Positions 62,739-64,000 of a stretch of 64,000 nucleotides of DNA are shown piece after piece (position 1 is the first letter of the stretch; each line of letters opens with the position of its first letter). The stretch comes from Casuarina equisetifolia (lineage: Eukaryota; Streptophyta; Magnoliopsida; Fagales; Casuarinaceae): positions 23,127,583 to 23,191,582 of the forward strand of contig CM052359.1 in assembly GCA_028551475.1 (NCBI GenBank). The letters are read 5' to 3'. The notes beneath the pieces were generated by a model. That model had not been told where the DNA came from, did not search any database, and saw only the letters and a program-made list of their open reading frames with translations. The position numbers and the translations under genes were made by a program.

Positions 62739-64000
62739 GTCTTCCACCTAGTCCTGAGAAAAGCATCCAGTAAAACTTAAACTAAAAACATCCAGAACAA
62801 CGGATATGAAAACCGCAGATTCCAATATAAAGCATGCAGTAATTATAAACATCAAAATGAGAACACTAGCAGCATAGTTTGCCAATTGAGACAGACAACA
62901 GGACTGATTTATGCAAAGGCATCCACCCATTACCTAGATTTTTGATTCAGTATTCATTTTAGTTTTCTCTAGGAAACCAATTGGAAATACTGAGAACTTA
63001 AGACCAAGGTGAAGGATAATTGTAGCAATTGTAAAGGAGAAGCGGTAACTAACATTGCTAGGACTAGAGCCCTACACAACCTCACAATTAAGAACACAAT
63101 TAAGAACACAAAGAATCCCAAATGGAATAATACCTCATCTATTGATTTGGTTCAACAAAGATCAAAATAATCCAGCTCCACAATCAAAATAGTAATAGTA
63201 TGACTATAAGGCTATTGGTATATTACTCCTAAGAAAGCAATAAGAAACTATGGCTAGGGCTAAGGTACTATTAGGATAAACTAACGAATTCTTTGATGAC
63301 CTGCCTTTGAGCATAACAGAAATCCTATTTTAATCAAGACTAAACCTATCCACAAACTGTATCTTATCTTATCTAAAAATATATCTTATCATATCTAAAA
63401 ATTGTATCTTATTTTCAGTTGTTCAGAAGCCCAGTCCTAACAATCCCCACCCCCTTCAAACAACCCTTGTCCTTAAAAGTTAACTTGGGTCATGCTAGGT
63501 CCTAATAGTTCCCACCCCATCAAATAACCCTTGACCTCAGGGGTTAACCCTTCTCTCTCTCTCAAGGTTGAGGATGCCTTATATAATCATAATAGAAATC
63601 CTAATTTAACCCGGACTAAACCTGTCCACAAACCATACCTTATCTTATCTAAAACTATATCTTATCATATCTAAAAATTGTATCTTATCTTCAACCTTCC
63701 AAAAGCCTGATCCTAACAAACGTCAAGATCTAAGGATAACACAACAGGTTCTATGCAATTGGTCCCAAATCGGCCAGCATTCTCAAAACCATGGCCGTAA
63801 ACACCACTAAAGCACCCCAATAAAGCGAATAACAAAGCAAAAGAAGTAGCTTGTCCGTGAGGAAGTGCAGGGGAGAAAATTCCCCACCAAAATTAAGAGA
63901 AAAAACACTGTTCCCAAATGTCTGTGTTAGCGAAGTTATAATCCATGAAGGCCAAAGAGAACTTCAAGAGAAAAAGCCAATGCTTTTCTGAAACTGTTAG
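62739..64000. other. Spacer with direct repeats
   Basis: This is the 5' flank of the prolyl-tRNA synthetase pseudogene followed by repeat-derived DNA. Two direct copies of a roughly 100-base sequence (GACTAAACCT, CACAAAC, CTTATCTTATCTAAAA) start near 63320 and 63596. Between them, a shorter pair centred on AACCCTTG(T/A)CCT repeats about 66 bases apart (about 63435 and 63501). AACCCTTGTCC text is frequent near gypsy-type element ends in plants, so a degraded LTR element is possible but unproven. No gene is seen. Confidence 0.45.

Overview
The window is nuclear DNA of a flowering plant, almost certainly a eudicot. Spliced GT-AG genes encode plant-specific families (NPH3/BTB, KRP, PADRE, IQD, PPR), introns and spacers are AT-rich, and LTR-retrotransposon remains are common. 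A woody eudicot with moderately long introns fits, but I cannot name the species.

Layout. (1) 1-25 kb is gene-bearing. It holds a three-exon cytochrome b5 gene (+), a PADRE/DUF4228 gene with a one-base frame disruption (+), a four-exon BTB/NPH3 gene (-), a four-exon BSD-domain gene (+) and a three-exon KRP CDK-inhibitor gene (-). Except in the PADRE gene, all exon phases and splice sites I worked out agree with the family proteins. (2) 25-32.5 kb is AT-rich spacer with a candidate solo LTR flanked by a 5-bp target duplication. (3) 32.9-40.0 kb is a tandem array of four 1.4-2.2 kb units. Each unit carries a large, length-variable tract of TATG/GCATG-type tetranucleotide repeats, and three of the four carry an initiator-tRNA-Met primer-site-like 12-mer. 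(4) 42.5-48.3 kb is a Ty1/copia element with 365-bp LTRs, a TSD of ataag, a primer-binding site and a polypurine tract; its coding region is broken. (5) 48.5-62.7 kb is a graveyard of host genes, all on the minus strand: a PPR gene (At3g26782-like), an IQD gene, the first three exons of a chloroplast SecA gene, and a full 12-exon cytosolic prolyl-tRNA synthetase gene with splice-site and frame damage. All keep introns, so they are decayed segmental copies and not retrocopies. (6) 62.7-64 kb is spacer with direct repeats.

The genes do not form a pathway; this is ordinary plant gene order. The most unusual features are the four-unit array with its tetranucleotide core and the run of four adjacent same-strand intron-bearing pseudogenes. 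I found no sign of a new defence system, biosynthetic cluster or other organised multi-gene system. The very long open frames inside the array are an artefact of the 4-bp repeat. Exon boundaries were derived by eye from frame continuity and remembered family sequences; no database search was possible.
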